Source: Manduca sexta (Eukaryota; Arthropoda; Insecta; Lepidoptera; Sphingidae). Taken from it: a stretch of DNA of 64,000 nt. Position numbers and translations under genes: made by a program. The stretch covers positions 7,049,556-7,113,555 of the forward strand of contig NC_051116.1 of the NCBI RefSeq assembly GCF_014839805.1, in the 5' to 3' direction. The notes beneath the pieces are model-generated. The model did no database searches. It had not been told where the DNA came from and saw only the letters and a program-made list of their open reading frames with translations. This document shows positions 46,852 through 58,675 of the stretch, piece by piece; position 1 is the stretch's first letter; every line of letters starts with the position of its first letter.

Positions 46852-47098
46852 GGCGTAGTTGCACTTCATGCGGGGTACGACAGCGCTCTGAGGTCCTGGG
46901 TTCGAATCCTGGATCGGCCAAATTGATATTTGGGTTTTTCTGCTTAGTGTCAGCCCGGAGTCTGGAATTTGTGCCCGATATGGCGATAGGCTCACCCCTA
47001 TAACATCATGGGACGGAACACACTTGGCGAAAAGTGGGTGCCTTGGTTGCGCCTCTGCATACCCCTTCGGGGAGAAATGCGTGATGTTGTGTTTGTAT
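46852..47098 (+). mobile_element. SINE-B, full length
   Basis: Head CTCGGTGGCGTAGTTGCAC, B box GGGTTCGAATCCTGG, body and GAAATGCGTGATGTTGTG end all present. Confidence 0.85.
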
Positions 47099-47319
47099 TA
47101 GATTGCATTGTACCGTACACATTCGCGTGCGGCGGCACGTGGGTCGGCAGCGTGGGGTTTCAGATTCTTAACCTTCGTGCCGCCTTTACGTAACAATAAG
47201 GCTTCGTCGGCCGCGACACTAATTTGAAACACGGATTTATGTGCATGGAATTTGATAGAGCTGTTCGTGTGAAAGGGGATTTGTTATATTTACCCGTTTC
47301 TAAGGGTGTATTCTTGGCA

Positions 47320-47475
47320 AACGTAGTATGGGACGCCCTCTGGCCAGATGGCGGGTTGACTTGCAGAAGAGGGCAGTGACTGGATGCATAAAGCAGGAGA
47401 CCGGGCTCTGTGGCGTACCTTGGGAGAGGTCTATGTCCAGCAGTGGACTGTGGGCTGATGATGATGAAGGATATT
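47320..47475 (+). pseudogene. RTE-type LINE C-terminal fragment with (GAT)n end
   Basis: Encodes MGRPLARWRVDLQKRA. The nucleotide sequence then continues through GGGAGAGGTCTATGTCCAGC to TGATGATGATGA. Small frameshifts are present. Confidence 0.65.
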
Positions 47476-47567
47476 TTAATAGTTTTCGATTCAAAATTGT
47501 GATCTGTGTTATCTAAAAAGTATACCCTTTAAAGTTTATTTTCGTGAACAGTAAAGAATTGAAGGAC

Positions 47568-47881
47568 ACTACGTACTAGATCTGGCGTTCCGTACACTTA
47601 TTGTGTTCGACTTAACTGTACTGCAATCCATGCACCTGATCTCAGTATGATTTCAACAATGACAGCGTGTGGTTATGTACGGAGTGGTGCTCATGAGAGA
47701 AGAACTCGAGTTTAAGTGTAATTAAACCTGAATTTGGATTAAAGAGTATTAGTCAAGTAAGTAAACGTATTTTTTGTTCAAGAGAATAAATATGTTATAA
47801 CAGTGACGTTTTGATTGCCATTTTAGTTCAGATTTTGCAGAAATACTTTGTACGTTCGTGTCTATAGAATATACGTCAATG
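47568..47881 (+). repeat. Interspersed repeat F, copy 2
   Basis: Starts CACTACGTACTAGATCTGG and ends GTCTATAGAATATACGTC; same span as the other copies. Confidence 0.75.
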
Positions 47882-48009
47882 GCCACAAAAGTTTAAAGTC
47901 CATTTGAAATAATGAATTGGTTTATGTACTTTTGTGGCTTAGTGTGCATCACATTTTAACACACGAATGTACTAAGTGAACAAAAAGGATTTACGCCATT
48001 ACTGTTTTT

Positions 48010-48296
48010 ATACAAATGACGAGACGAGCTTGCCGTTCGCCTGATGGTAAGCGATACGACCGCCCATAAACAGTAGAAACACCATCCAACACATTGATTT
48101 ACAAAGTATTATTTGGTATTCCACTGCGCTCGCCATCCTGAGACATATGTTTAGTCTTATGTCCAGTAGTTACATTGGCTACAATGTCCTTCAAACAGGA
48201 ACACAACAGTGACTATACACTGCTGCTTGACGGCAGAAATAAATATTGCGATGTTACCTACCCAGACGGACTCATATGAGATACCTACCACCAGTG
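48010..48296 (-). repeat. Interspersed repeat C
   Basis: Minus-strand copy with both halves; right end GGTGGTAGGTATCTCATATG. Confidence 0.75.
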
Positions 48297-48764
48297 AATG
48301 GATATTCCTGACGATTATTAGCCCAATGGCATGAATCGTCTCGTCATTCATTTAAAAAAACTGGCTTCTCTCAAATGTCACCTGGTTATAAAATAAAACC
48401 GCAACTCTACATAACATGATTTCAACGTTAAACAATTTATTCAAACCAAACCGACACTGAACATCAAAGAGGAATGCATTTTTCAGACGAGACATCAAAA
48501 GTCCACAAATTGCCTAAATAAATAAATAAACAGCCACCGACCGCCTGCATTAACAATTAAGCTGAATTGATGCAACTATGAGGGGTCGACGAACTGACGC
48601 TGTTTATTCCTGGTTGGCATAGATTAGTTTTGTAGATGGGACACTGTTCTGGAGTAGTGTTTGGTTTTAGTCAAGATTTAAATGAAGTAAAGTCTACATA
48701 AATGCTTTGATTTTACCTTGTTTAGTGAAAATATTTAATAGGAGTATTCATAATTTAAAATAAA
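48297..48764. other. No gene seen
   Basis: AT-rich. Confidence 0.4.
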
Positions 48765-48960
48765 GCTACTTTGCGAATTTCGTCTTTATATTATAATTTT
48801 CTCCCTATGTTTTGAAGACTTTGCAGTCTTCGAGGTCACGGGGCGGACAACGAAAGATATAAAAAACCACGATAAAATCCACAAAATATATATTTTTTTA
48901 AAGTCTAACATTCGCGTAAACATAAGAAATCATTATGCATAATATAATTGTATTTCGTAG
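48765..48960. repeat. Repeat D in head-to-head arrangement
   Basis: The left half (TTTGAAGACTTTGCAGTCTTC) is D in minus orientation. The right half (AAACCACGATAAAATCC, GTCTAACATTCGCG) is D in plus orientation. Confidence 0.5.
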
Positions 48961-49205
48961 AGGATAAGAATTAGGAATCTTCGAGAAAGATCTTCCAATT
49001 ACACAATGCCATAAAAAATCTGTTTACACAACTGATTCATTGTCAGCGGACTGCGATGATTAAATAAGTGACGTCATTAAGTAATGTTTAAATTACTTTC
49101 CAACAGATCTCTATTTTCCGCATTGTTTACAAAACTGCTGTCAAATTGTCTCTAATTTAGTTTACAATTTCAATTAGACATTCATTAAAGACCAGTAAAA
49201 ATGTC

Positions 49206-49468
49206 TGCCTCGGTAGCGTAGCTGTGCTGCATGAGCGGTCCAGCAGCGCGCTCAAGTCCTGGGTTGGAATCCCAGGTCGGGCCTTTGCCCAAACACCCAA
49301 ATATGACGTTTCATATTTGGGTGTTCTCTGCTCAATATCAGCCCTGAGTATTTGTACCTGATATGGCGATAGGTTCGCCCCCTATCACATCGTGGGACGG
49401 AACACACTTGGGTGCCCTGGTTGCGCCTCTGCATACCCTTTCAGGAATGAGTGCGTGATGTGTGCAGT
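49206..49468 (+). mobile_element. SINE-B
   Basis: Head CTCGGTAGCGTAGCTGTGC, B box GGGTTGGAATCCCAGG (one B-box change), end GAGTGCGTGATGTGTG. Inside, CAAATATGACG and CGTTTCATATTTG form a small inversion-like duplication near 49295-49322. Confidence 0.8.
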
Positions 49469-49742
49469 AATAACGAAATTACGAATCAACCAATATACAA
49501 ACTAAAGTCGCGTCTGCAATATACATAATCATAATCACTAATCAACAAGTGTGACGATGGAATGATCGCTCGGAATATGTGTGTTTTATTAGTATTTTAT
49601 TTTATTTCTATTTCTAATTTTATTATGCGCGCAGGCCACGGAAACGGCTGATTCATCCCCACGTAGATCTGTCTGTGGTTTTGTGATGTCATCAATATAG
49701 TGTTTCCTGGAGATGGTATATTTTCTCCGTTTGAGTTGTGTA

Positions 49743-49779
49743 CAGTCAATTCTTAGTTTGCTAAACTAAGAATTGACTG
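49743..49779. repeat. Perfect 17-bp hairpin with 3-nt loop
   Basis: CAGTCAATTCTTAGTTT (49743-49759), loop GCT, exact reverse complement at 49763-49779. Confidence 0.9.
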
Positions 49780-49969
49780 GAGTTGTTTTCACAGTAATTG
49801 TGTTTATTTTTGGTATTATTATTGTCTTCATAGTGTGTATCTTTTTGTTTTAAAGAACACAGTTATGAAATCAATATTTCTGAGCTGAAGCGTGCTGTGC
49901 CGAGTACTGATTGATTTAAACAATTTATAAGAATAATTGTTATTATTTCTAAGTAACAATTAAAGAGAG

Positions 49970-50063
49970 TAGTAGAGGAGGCCCTCTCAGTAGTAGAGTA
50001 GGCCCGTGCTCAGCAGTGGGCAAGTATATAATACAGGGCTGATATTATTATTATTATTATTAT
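49970..50063 (+). mobile_element. SINE-A 3' end with internal duplication
   Basis: AGTAGTAGAGGAGGCCC and CAGTAGTAGAGTAGGCCC stand in tandem, followed by GGCAAGTATATAATACAGGG and the ATT tail. Confidence 0.65.
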
Positions 50064-50310
50064 AACAATTAAAACCACTTATACAGCTACGGACATTTTA
50101 AATTAGGGATATAATTAATAAGGAATACAAGGTTAACCAAAGTAGCAAGCTCGGGTTGGCATGACATGAGAAATAAAAGGATAACGCGTCGCGATCCTCA
50201 CCGGTGAGGACATGAGTCCTAGCCTAGCTAACCTTCCAGCCTTACACTAGCTACCTAACTGATGAGTACCAGAGAAAGAAAGGCAAAAAGAAACTCCGGG
50301 CTTATTTATA

Positions 50311-50713
50311 CAGGGTCATTTTGACATTGCGTTACTGAATGAAACCACATACTTATCTACTTGGATATAACACTTTACAATAAGTTACTCGAGCCGTAGA
50401 TGTAAAATAAAAAAAGTTTAAGTTTCAAACAAAATAAATATTACTAAAAAGTAATTTTAATTTTACGCGTCCTAATGCCACTACTACTACTCTAAGAGAA
50501 TTCTTCGCAGCGACAACATTACACTTATAGTCAGAAATACACTCACACACACCATATTCGCATTAAACTACAAAATGACCAAAAAATCAAAAAATAAAAC
50601 CAGGAGTTTTGGTGGAAATATTAGTTATTAATGGATGATTTTTGGCACAATGTCAGCAAAGGTGAAGACGAGTATGTGGTTTCATTTAGTAACGCAATAT
50701 CGAAATGACCCTA
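50311..50713 (-). mobile_element. MITE J, copy 1
   Basis: Ends CAGGGTCATTTTGACATTGC and, inverted, TAGGGTCATTTCGATATTGC. The arms extend about 40 bp through GAAACCACATAC. The interior matches 52342-52734 in the opposite orientation. The flanks show TATA on both sides, but the duplication length is unresolved. Confidence 0.8.
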
Positions 50714-50974
50714 TATATCCATGTCTATCCAAACAGTTGCAAAGTCCACAAATATCGATAAATTCATCCAGCCTAGGCGAGATGGTGTTATAAATTGGCT
50801 TTATTGATATACCACGACACTAACAATGATTTATATCGTGACGCGCTAATCCCGCAATGGTTATTTATGGTTATGTTCCATTTGGTACGTGATCCCCACA
50901 TTAAAAACCCGTCGAGTGTAAGAACTGACACTAAGAAAGTATTTCGTATGTATAATTAATTGTATTTTTTGATT

Positions 50975-51075
50975 TGGGTTTTCTCAGTATCAGTCCGGGG
51001 TATTTCCGAAAAGTAGGGGACCTGTTTGCCCTTCTACCTACCGCTTTGGGGATATTTGTGTCATGTGTAGGTACA
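50975..51075 (+). mobile_element. SINE-B body fragment
   Basis: TTTCTCAGTATCAGTCCGGG and CCTACCGCTTTGGGGATA; no head, internal deletion. Confidence 0.6.
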
Positions 51076-51254
51076 GGAAAATGTAACAATAAACAAACTT
51101 CGATGATACCTAAAGTCACAGTAGTTGTGATCATTTAAATATGCAATGGAGGTAAACAAAGTTTCCTCAAAATAAGTGATTTATATAACAAAGTGTGTTA
51201 ATATCCTGTACCAGGAACGCATAAAAATAAACGGATTTTATCACGTCTTCTTTA

Positions 51255-51400
51255 GAGCAGCATTAGTCATGGTTGTGAGGGTGGAGAATGCGGTAGGTAA
51301 GGGCTTGGCTGTGCTTCTGGCATTGCTTCAGGCTATGGGCAGCGGATGGTTACCATCAGGTGGAGCGCTTGCTCATCAACCTACTAAGGCAATACAAATC
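51255..51400 (+). mobile_element. LINE-like 3' end
   Basis: GGGCAGCGGATGGTTACCAT, then CCTACTAAGGCAATACAAA, a common moth retroposon 3' end. The 96-codon frame across it is repeat-derived. Confidence 0.45.
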
Positions 51401-51811
51401 CTTAAAGTTGCGGTTATAAAGTGCGGCTGCAGTCGACTGCAAGATAACGGTTTTGTTTCTTCATGAATGTATTTTCCATGTTTATTTAAAAATAGGTTTT
51501 GTTTGCGGTCTCGCACGCGTCATAGCATTTCGTGTTAGGAAAGGACGTATTGTCAACATTTCCAGGGTAGAAAATACCTATTGAACTGTTTGCGTGTGGG
51601 GAAAAATGACACTTGAGCGTCCATTATTAAAGCCGTTTATTCGCAAGCTAACTGAGCACATCTTATAATTAGTGGGCGGTACAATCTGAATCTACCCACT
51701 ATTACAATAATAATTATAGTTAATCTACATTACACAATTTTTTTTGCAAGAAGTTGTCTATTTGCGAGTCAAATTTTATCAAAATGTGTTCAGCGATTAA
51801 AGTACTTACTT

Positions 51812-51833
51812 CCCCCCCCCCCTTTGTCCCCCC
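51812..51833 (-). repeat. C11 plus C6 tract (G-rich on the minus strand)
   Basis: Eleven Cs, TTTGT, six Cs. It lies in a small open frame without other coding evidence. Confidence 0.85.
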
Positions 51834-52341
51834 TAGTGATTCTAAAAATGTTGCCAAATGTAAAGCAACTAAAATCCTAAGTCTTCGACTTGACTTGCTT
51901 GATCGATCATTCCCGTACGTCGAAATTCGAATGAATTCACCAATTCCATTCCTAATATTCCGTACGCTCAATTACGCTCTGCTCTATGTTATTGTTAAAC
52001 TGGCAGAGGTGTAGTGGGGGTGGAACATGTGCTTTTGACTTTACCTACAATTCATACTTTTCTCACTCTCCATATCACCTTGAAGGTCATCGGTTAGCCA
52101 CGCTCTTGCACAAACATCTGAATGAGAAATTTTAGTTTTCGCAAATTTAAACATGGTCAGGGTAAACGCACCAATTGTTGTGTATTTAAAACGAGCGGTC
52201 ATCGTTTCCGCTCGGGTTAGCACTTTCACTCGGGGAAATGTAGACTTTTTTTTATTTATTTAAAGGTTTTGTCGCTTAGTATATCGCCTAATATAAGAAC
52301 TATAGATACTTACAATGACTTCACCTTAAAACTAGCTTACA

Positions 52342-52734
52342 CAGGGTCATTTTGACATTACGTTATATGAAACCACATACTCGTCTTCACCTATGCTGAC
52401 ATTGTGCCAAAAATCATTTATTAATATTTACACCAAAATTCCTGATTTTAGTTTTCAATTTTTTTGATAATATTGTAGTTTAATGCGAATATGTCGTGTG
52501 TGTTAGTGTATTTCTGACTGAAAGTATGATGTTGCCGCTGCTACGAACTCTTAAAGTAGTAATAATGTCATTAGGGCGCGTAAAATAAAAAATATTTTTT
52601 ATTAATATTTATTTTGTTCGAAACTGGAACTTTTTTATTTTACATCTACGGCTCAAATAACTTATTGTAAAGTTTTATTTCCAAGTAGTTAAGTATGTGG
52701 TTTCATTTAGTAACGCGATGTCAAAATGACCCTG
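52342..52734 (+). mobile_element. MITE J, copy 2
   Basis: The terminal repeats CAGGGTCATTTTGACATTAC and (inverted) CAGGGTCATTTTGACATCGC mirror those of copy 1. The interior (GACTGAAAGTATGATGTTGC) matches copy 1 inverted. Confidence 0.8.
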
Positions 52735-53119
52735 TATATTGCTTCAGCTGTATCGGATAGTGGATCGGCGAGAATAGTGTTGCATACACCAATATCGTGT
52801 GATTTGATTGGTACATTATCTCTAGTGTCTTCATTTCGGACGTACTCCATTAAGATATGGTACACAACGTCTATTACTCAGCATTACAGTTTGGCGATAA
52901 AACTATTTCATTAAAAATGAAAACTTATTCGATGAAATGTGTCCGGAACACAGTTTGGCATAAATTCGTTAAAAGTATTAGTTTAGACGGTGAGTGATGT
53001 GTTTCTTGTCAGCATAAATATAAAACTTTATGTAAACAAAATTATACCTACACGCTACGGTTGAAATATTTTGTGGTTTACCACATATTATGAAGTTATT
53101 ATGAAACCTATACTTAATA

Positions 53120-53266
53120 TAAATAGAAGATTCATTGGTTGAATGCGGTAATCTCAGGAACTATTGTAGATTGTTTTTTCACTAAGCTAGCTACGTTACT
53201 CCTGAGTGCTTTAGGCTATTTTTATAGCGGAAAAACTACGCAGGCGGAGTCGCAGGAAAAAGCTAA
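53120..53266 (+). mobile_element. Helitron-like 3' part
   Basis: GCGGTAATCTCAGGAACTAT near the start and GGCGGAGTCGCAGGAAAAAG followed by CTAA (a CTRR end). Confidence 0.5.
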
Positions 53267-53704
53267 GATATCATAAAATTGAAAACGTACCGTTAGTTCA
53301 TAAACCTGTGTCACATTAGCATGAGAATACGAGATGTCCAAACAATGGCGCATAGCGGCTGACCGACATTCGTGTGCGGATCAAAAGGTCAACTTTTGAC
53401 GGTATTGTTTCGTGAGACTTGGGAGCATGGGTAATGCCGACATAATTGTGGCATTTGTGATCGTTGATTGTTGTTGTTTTCCAAGATAAAAGTAGTACAT
53501 AGGTTTTATGTGACAGTATTTCAATACTCTTATCCAGGTTTGTCTGGATACTGAGACAATGGTACACCTAGACTTTAACGTGTAATTATAAAAAGCAGAA
53601 TCGGTCTATCTATACAGGATGTCCCAAAAATTGTGTCAAGCAGAGGTCCAGATAAAGAATACCTCTTGGGGTATCCGAATCACCCCTATGTATGTTCCGC
53701 GATT

Positions 53705-54053
53705 TTTCATAGTTTTCATGTTGCTTTCAAACAGTCAGACAGATACGGCGGGTGACTTTGTTTTAAATATATTTTTAGGACATTTTAAGATGAACAGTTC
53801 TGCATATAAGGTTGTCTTTACATAATTTTAACCGTTTATGCAGCCTACACAACGGTAGCTCTCAAAAATAATAAATTTTCCAGGTTTTTCCAACATTTTT
53901 CATTGATACTCTGCTCCTATTGGTCGGTCAGTATCAGTTAGCCTTGTTCGATAAATGGACTATCGGACTCTAAAATATTTTTTAATTCGAACCAGTAGTT
54001 CGTGAGATTGGCGCCTACAAATAAACAAACTCCACAGCTTTGTATATTAGGAT
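53705..54053 (-). mobile_element. Helitron-like element
   Basis: On the minus strand: CATCCTAATATACAAAGCTG (5' end), GGCGCCAATCTCACGAACTA, and GAGAGCTACCGTTGTG towards the 3' part. It shares internal sequence with 32640-32830 and 40270-40450. Confidence 0.6.
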
Positions 54054-54069
54054 GAATATACATGTATAT

Positions 54070-54376
54070 AATATAATAATAATATCAGCCCTGTATTATA
54101 TACTGTCCCACTGCTGGCCACGGACCTCCTCCACTACTGAGAGGAACTAGGCCTCTAAGTCCACCACGCTGGGCTAGTGCGGATTGGTAGACTTCACACA
54201 CCCTTGAAATTCCTATAGAGAATTCTTCAGTTATGCAAATTTCCTCACGATGTTTTCCTTCACCATTAAAACAAGCGATAATTCACAAAGAATACACATA
54301 GTTTTTGAAAAGTTAGAGGTGTGTGCCCTTGGGATTTGAACCTGCAGACATTCGTCTAAGCAGTCCGTTCCACAGC
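54070..54376 (-). mobile_element. SINE-A
   Basis: (AAT)n at left, ATCAGCCCTGTATTATATAC, and head remains GTGGAACGGACTGCTTAGAC at right. Confidence 0.8.
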
Positions 54377-54392
54377 TAATAAATCAATATAA

Positions 54393-54432
54393 ATATTATA
54401 GATTACAACAAACATGTTGTAATCTATAATAT
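54393..54432. repeat. Perfect 18-bp hairpin beside the SINE-A end
   Basis: ATATTATAGATTACAACA (54393-54410), loop AACA, exact reverse complement at 54415-54432. It starts 17 bp after the SINE-A head. Confidence 0.9.
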
Positions 54433-54679
54433 ACTGCGCATTTTATGAAAATCATCAACAAGAAAAATTACTATCACGCACTAGAAATTGAAAGCAGAAT
54501 CTAACGTATCATATACAGTAATAAATGAATGCGAATTCCAGCAATATCTCACTCAGTTAGATAAGATTGCGCGCGTTTCCAGATTGAATCATCTCGTTAT
54601 TGCAATTTGCGACTATCATGTTGGGATGCTGAGTGTAGTTGCGAGATGTTCTCGGAATTCAATTTATCTATATAAAAAA

Positions 54680-54962
54680 GCGGCGATAGCCTAGTTGGGT
54701 GTGGAACGGACTGCCAAGACGAATGTCCGCAGGTTCAAATCCCAAGGGCACACACCTCTGACTTTTCTAAAAAATCATGTGTGTATTCTTTGTGAATTTA
54801 TCGTTCGCTTTAACGGTGAAGGAAAACATCGTGAGGAAACCTGCACATCTGAGAAGTTCTCTATAAGATTTTCGAAGGTGTGTGAAGTCTACCAATCCGC
54901 ACTAGGCCAGCGTGGTGGACTAAGGCCTAATCCCTCTCAGTAGTAGAGGAGGCCCGTGCTGC
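54680..54962 (+). mobile_element. SINE-A, 3' truncated
   Basis: Intact head and body (GCGGCGATAGCCTAGTTGGG, GGTTCAAATCCC); it stops at GGAGGCCCGTGCT before the usual tail. Confidence 0.85.
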
Positions 54963-55219
54963 AGTAGAATAATATATCCCACGAGGCATATTGTTATATT
55001 TTATAGATATTAAGGCCCCTGTTTGAGTATAAATCTCTATAGTAGGTATATATTATATATGTCAGTGCAAATGTCTGGCAGTGACGTCACGCTACGCAGT
55101 TATCGCGTCTGTCACCGTCTGTTCTAAATATTGACCATTAGTATTGCGCATGTCATTTGCAATACTACAATTGTTTGTATTCGATGTGCTTTATTATCGT
55201 GTGCTGCTCGGATTCTTAT

Positions 55220-55340
55220 ATCTCCGAAGAGGTAGGCAGAAGTGCAACTATAGCACCTTTTTGCCGTGTGCATTCCATGCTTAATGTGATATCAAGCCTA
55301 TTGTCATATCAGGCACAAATTCCAAACTCACATCATCACT
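55220..55340 (-). mobile_element. SINE-B body fragment, decayed
   Basis: ATATCAGGCACAAATTCC and AGAGGTAGGCAGAAGTGCAA are the inverse of the SINE-B body. Confidence 0.5.
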
Positions 55341-55470
55341 CGTATTCCGACCGCGTGATATACCAAATCTAATACTCTCATTGCGTACTTTTTCGGAATA
55401 AAAAGTGGTATAAACGCCCGTAATAGGGGACAGTCCTATGTTTGATTTTGTACATTATTCTATATGTAAT

Positions 55471-55782
55471 GGGTATTGTGGAACGGACTGCCAAGACGAA
55501 TGTCCGCAGGTTCAAATCCCAAGGGCACACGCCTCTGAATTATCTAAAATCATGTATGTATTCTTTGTGAATTTATCGTTCGCTTTAACGGCGAAGGAAA
55601 ACATCGTGAGGAAACCTGCACATCTGGGAAGTTCTCTATAGGAATTTTGAAGGCGTGTGAAGTCTACCAATCCGCTCTAGGCCAGCGTGGTGGACTAAGG
55701 CCTAATCCCGCTCAGTAGTAGAGGAGGCCCGTGCTCAGCAGTGGGCAAGTATATAATACAGGGCTGATATTATTATTATTAA
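55471..55782 (+). mobile_element. SINE-A without tRNA-like head
   Basis: Begins in the family at TGTGGAACGGACTGCC and keeps the B box, body and ATT tail; the A box is missing. Confidence 0.8.
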
Positions 55783-56154
55783 TGGGTATTACATATTTAT
55801 AAAACCCATTGTTAATGAATAAGAAATAAAAAAAAATACAACTACCCCACCGAAGCAGTAAATACGTGTTAAACATACGAGGAAAATAAGAAAATGTTTT
55901 TAAATGTTGTTTATTGTACGTACACATTTATTGACACCATAATGTATTCAATTTATTGCAATTTGCAAATGATACAATGCCAAACGTCACTATACGTATG
56001 CATTATGTATGTATTGTTAAACAATTCGGTATCACGTTCAGACATTGAGTCATCTGAGCGGTCAACGTAATAGGGTGTTTTGTCTCATTTTTATTTGTAC
56101 GTCGCATAAATTCTAAAGCAGAATAAATAATTAAAGTTGTATAATTGTAAAATG
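55783..56154. other. No gene seen
   Basis: AT-rich. Confidence 0.4.
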
Positions 56155-56310
56155 TAGGTAGATATTGTAACTTTGACTTTACGGATGAACAACACCTCAG
56201 TCCCCCCCGTGACAATGAAGGCTGCAAAGTCTTCGAAACGTCGGGAGAAAATAAAATACTAACACCGCGATAGAATCCGAAAATTAGTTTAATTTCATTT
56301 TCATTTGGTA
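56155..56310 (+). repeat. Interspersed repeat D
   Basis: GTAGGTAGATATTGTAAC, GGCTGCAAAGTCTTCGAAAC, CACCGCGATAGAATCCG. Confidence 0.6.
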
Positions 56311-56605
56311 ACAGAGTAACGTTAGCATAAAAATTAATATTGGAAACGGCAAAATGCAAAATGCAATCAATTCGAATAAATAACATTATTTCGAATTGAT
56401 TGCATCACAAACTCAGATATATCTCATTACCAGTAATCCTATACTTAGAACGCAATACCTAGGTAATGTAACGCGGGTGTCGGATGTGTGTAACCTGAGG
56501 TTACCTCGTTTAGGATGCCTAAGTTTTGCGGTCGCGCTGTTTTGTCATGGTTTTCGATTGGTTTCGGATGAAATGAGTAGTTAGTAGTTCTATTTTTGTC
56601 TGTCT

Positions 56606-56955
56606 ATGTTATGTTTGTTCCTAGAAGTGTCGGGGAATCCCCTTCTTTCCTTTCCTCGGAATCACGCGTGCTTGAATGCGAAGTCACAGCTTGATGGTTA
56701 CGCGGCCCGAACTCATAGGTACGTCAACTCTTTTCTTTGCCGCATTATCAAACTTTGGAATAGTTTCCCTGTACGCATGTGTTCTATAATCCTGGATCCT
56801 TCCGTAGCGTGAAGAAGCATCTTCGTAGGCCAGCATTATTGTGTCGAATGGTATGAGATAGCTATCTTTGCCATTCGATACTCTGTCTGGACGGAATCGC
56901 GTTTACCATCAGGTGCGTTGCAGTCACTTAACCGTACCAGATTAAAAAAAAAAAG
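56606..56955 (+). pseudogene. LINE reverse-transcriptase C-terminal end with A-tail
   Basis: A frame encodes CLNAKSQLDGYAARTHRYVN, then SFLCRIIKLWNSFPVRM and DPSVA followed by a stop. The FxxRxxKLWNSFP pattern is usual at the C-terminal end of CR1/Jockey-type non-LTR proteins. A short 3' region and an A11 run (56944-56954) follow. No catalytic part remains. Confidence 0.65.
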
Positions 56956-58560
56956 GAAGTAGGTTGGAAGGAATATGTTCGAGTAGTTTTCGAGGTTGTG
57001 AGATATTTTGAAATCAGACGTAAGGGAAATAAAGAAAATACTCAAGTTAAAAGTTGCTTTAAAGGTCTACCAAATGAGGCAATGTATTTTAACCGATATG
57101 CATAAAAAACTTTATGTATGTCGATTTGCCTACCGCTTATTGAATTTGTTTGCGACATTGGCCCTTTTTAGTTTATTAAGGCCTAAAGGACACCTTTTAC
57201 ATAGTAAAGATGCACATGTTTTAGCTTTTGAATTGGTTGACGTAAACAACCAACCTTATTTGTCAGTCGATATTATATTTGCACTAAACTTACCTTAATT
57301 TCAAGTCTAGTGAAATCACACTATACTACGAGATTATAGAAAATACAAAAATGTCTCTTTAACAGAGGAGTATATAGTTATTTTTCAATTATGTAAGTGC
57401 CGAAAACAGCTACCGAAAATACGCCAGTCACTCAAAAAAACAATAAATTGTATAAAATACGACAAACATGTGAACTGCATCTATTTTAGTATAACTTGAC
57501 ACACACATACCCATAAATAATTTGAAAAAACTAACTTATATCATTTGTGCTGTCACACTTATCTTTATTCTTGAATTTGTGTTCTATTATTCGAATGTTA
57601 AAGTAGAGAATAAGTTGAGATTTTAGTTTTATGTTGTGTTGAATGAATTTATGATTTAAAAGGAAGGTGATAAAGTCCAAAGTCGTTTATGTCTCTCTCC
57701 CTCGGCTTAAGTGACATAAATAAGTAATAATGACGAATGAGGGCAGGATGCTTTGGGAATTGTAACGATTTTTTAATTTATTTTCGAACTCATAATACTA
57801 TTAGAAAAAAAAATGTTTTTTTTTTTACTAATAGTATTACCCTAAAGTTAAACGTCACGCTTATCCTTTTTGGAATATAATTTAATTTAACATTTTATAA
57901 TAATCTTATTTTTTTAAAATGATTTTTTTCTGTATATTTTATAAGTTTCGAGTAAATAGCTTTTAAAAATACGACGCAGGCGCTGTTTTGCTGGGGAGCA
58001 AAACCTTAAGATAAATGGAAGATAAGTACCAAAAATTGCTGTCAAGCACACGACATCCGTTCCACATCAATGTCAAATGTTTTTGACGTCGTATCCGTAC
58101 CTCTGTTTTACATCTCATGGTGAGTTCGTGAGGGCTGACTGATGTACCACAGAACAGTGACAAGCGGTGGTCGCTTGATGGCATGCACGTGGCCTTAATG
58201 CCGGCTTGGCGGTTAAGTGGGTCTTTTATCGCGTCAGTTGGTGTCTGTCGATCGTGTGGTCCTAGGTTTGGTTATCAGTTGACGAAGTTTGTTTTTGTTC
58301 AATACGGTGATTATTTTGTTTTCTGTTTGACATATTGATAGATGTTGCGAATTTTTTTTCGTGGTGTCAAAGCCGTAGCCCTTTTTTTTACGGGCGCATT
58401 TTTTTTATAGATGGACAAAGTTAAACATATGAAATTAGCCTATTATAATTGCCTCCATTTAAGAAATCGGATACGATTCGTCCAGTCTTATGGATATTTA
58501 ACCAAACGTGAACCTGTTCCTTATTACACTAACAAAAGATTAGTTAGTCTCCCAATACGT
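56956..58560. other. No gene assigned; AT-rich
   Basis: A 96-codon plus frame (57008-57298) has no recognisable domain. Contains the hairpin 57793-57839. A region near 58020-58260 is less AT-rich but unassigned. Confidence 0.4.
57793..57839. repeat. Hairpin with A/T-run arms
   Basis: TAATACTATTAG (57793-57804) and its exact reverse complement (57828-57839) bracket an A9/T11 run pair, so nearly the whole segment can fold. Confidence 0.85.
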
Positions 58561-58566
58561 TTTTTA

Positions 58567-58675
58567 TTACTTTGAATGACGAGACTAGCTTTCCGTTCGC
58601 CTGATGGTAAGCGATAAACAGTAGAAACACCATCCAACATCTTGAATTACAAAGTATTGTTTAGTAGTCCATTAG
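58567..58675 (-). repeat. Interspersed repeat C, 3' part
   Basis: Inverse of CAAGATGTTGGATGGTGTTT and of the end with CGAACGGAAAGC. Confidence 0.65.

Noticed and set aside
51754..52014. Overlapping 86-codon plus and 83-codon minus frames around the C11 tract
   Set aside because: Homopolymer-driven open frame without conserved motifs or gene context.
56003..56386. 127-codon minus-strand frame
   Set aside because: Its middle is the antisense of repeat D; no domain is visible.
57008..57298. 96-codon frame as a host gene
   Set aside because: No domain, no recognisable relatives, and surrounded by repeat debris.
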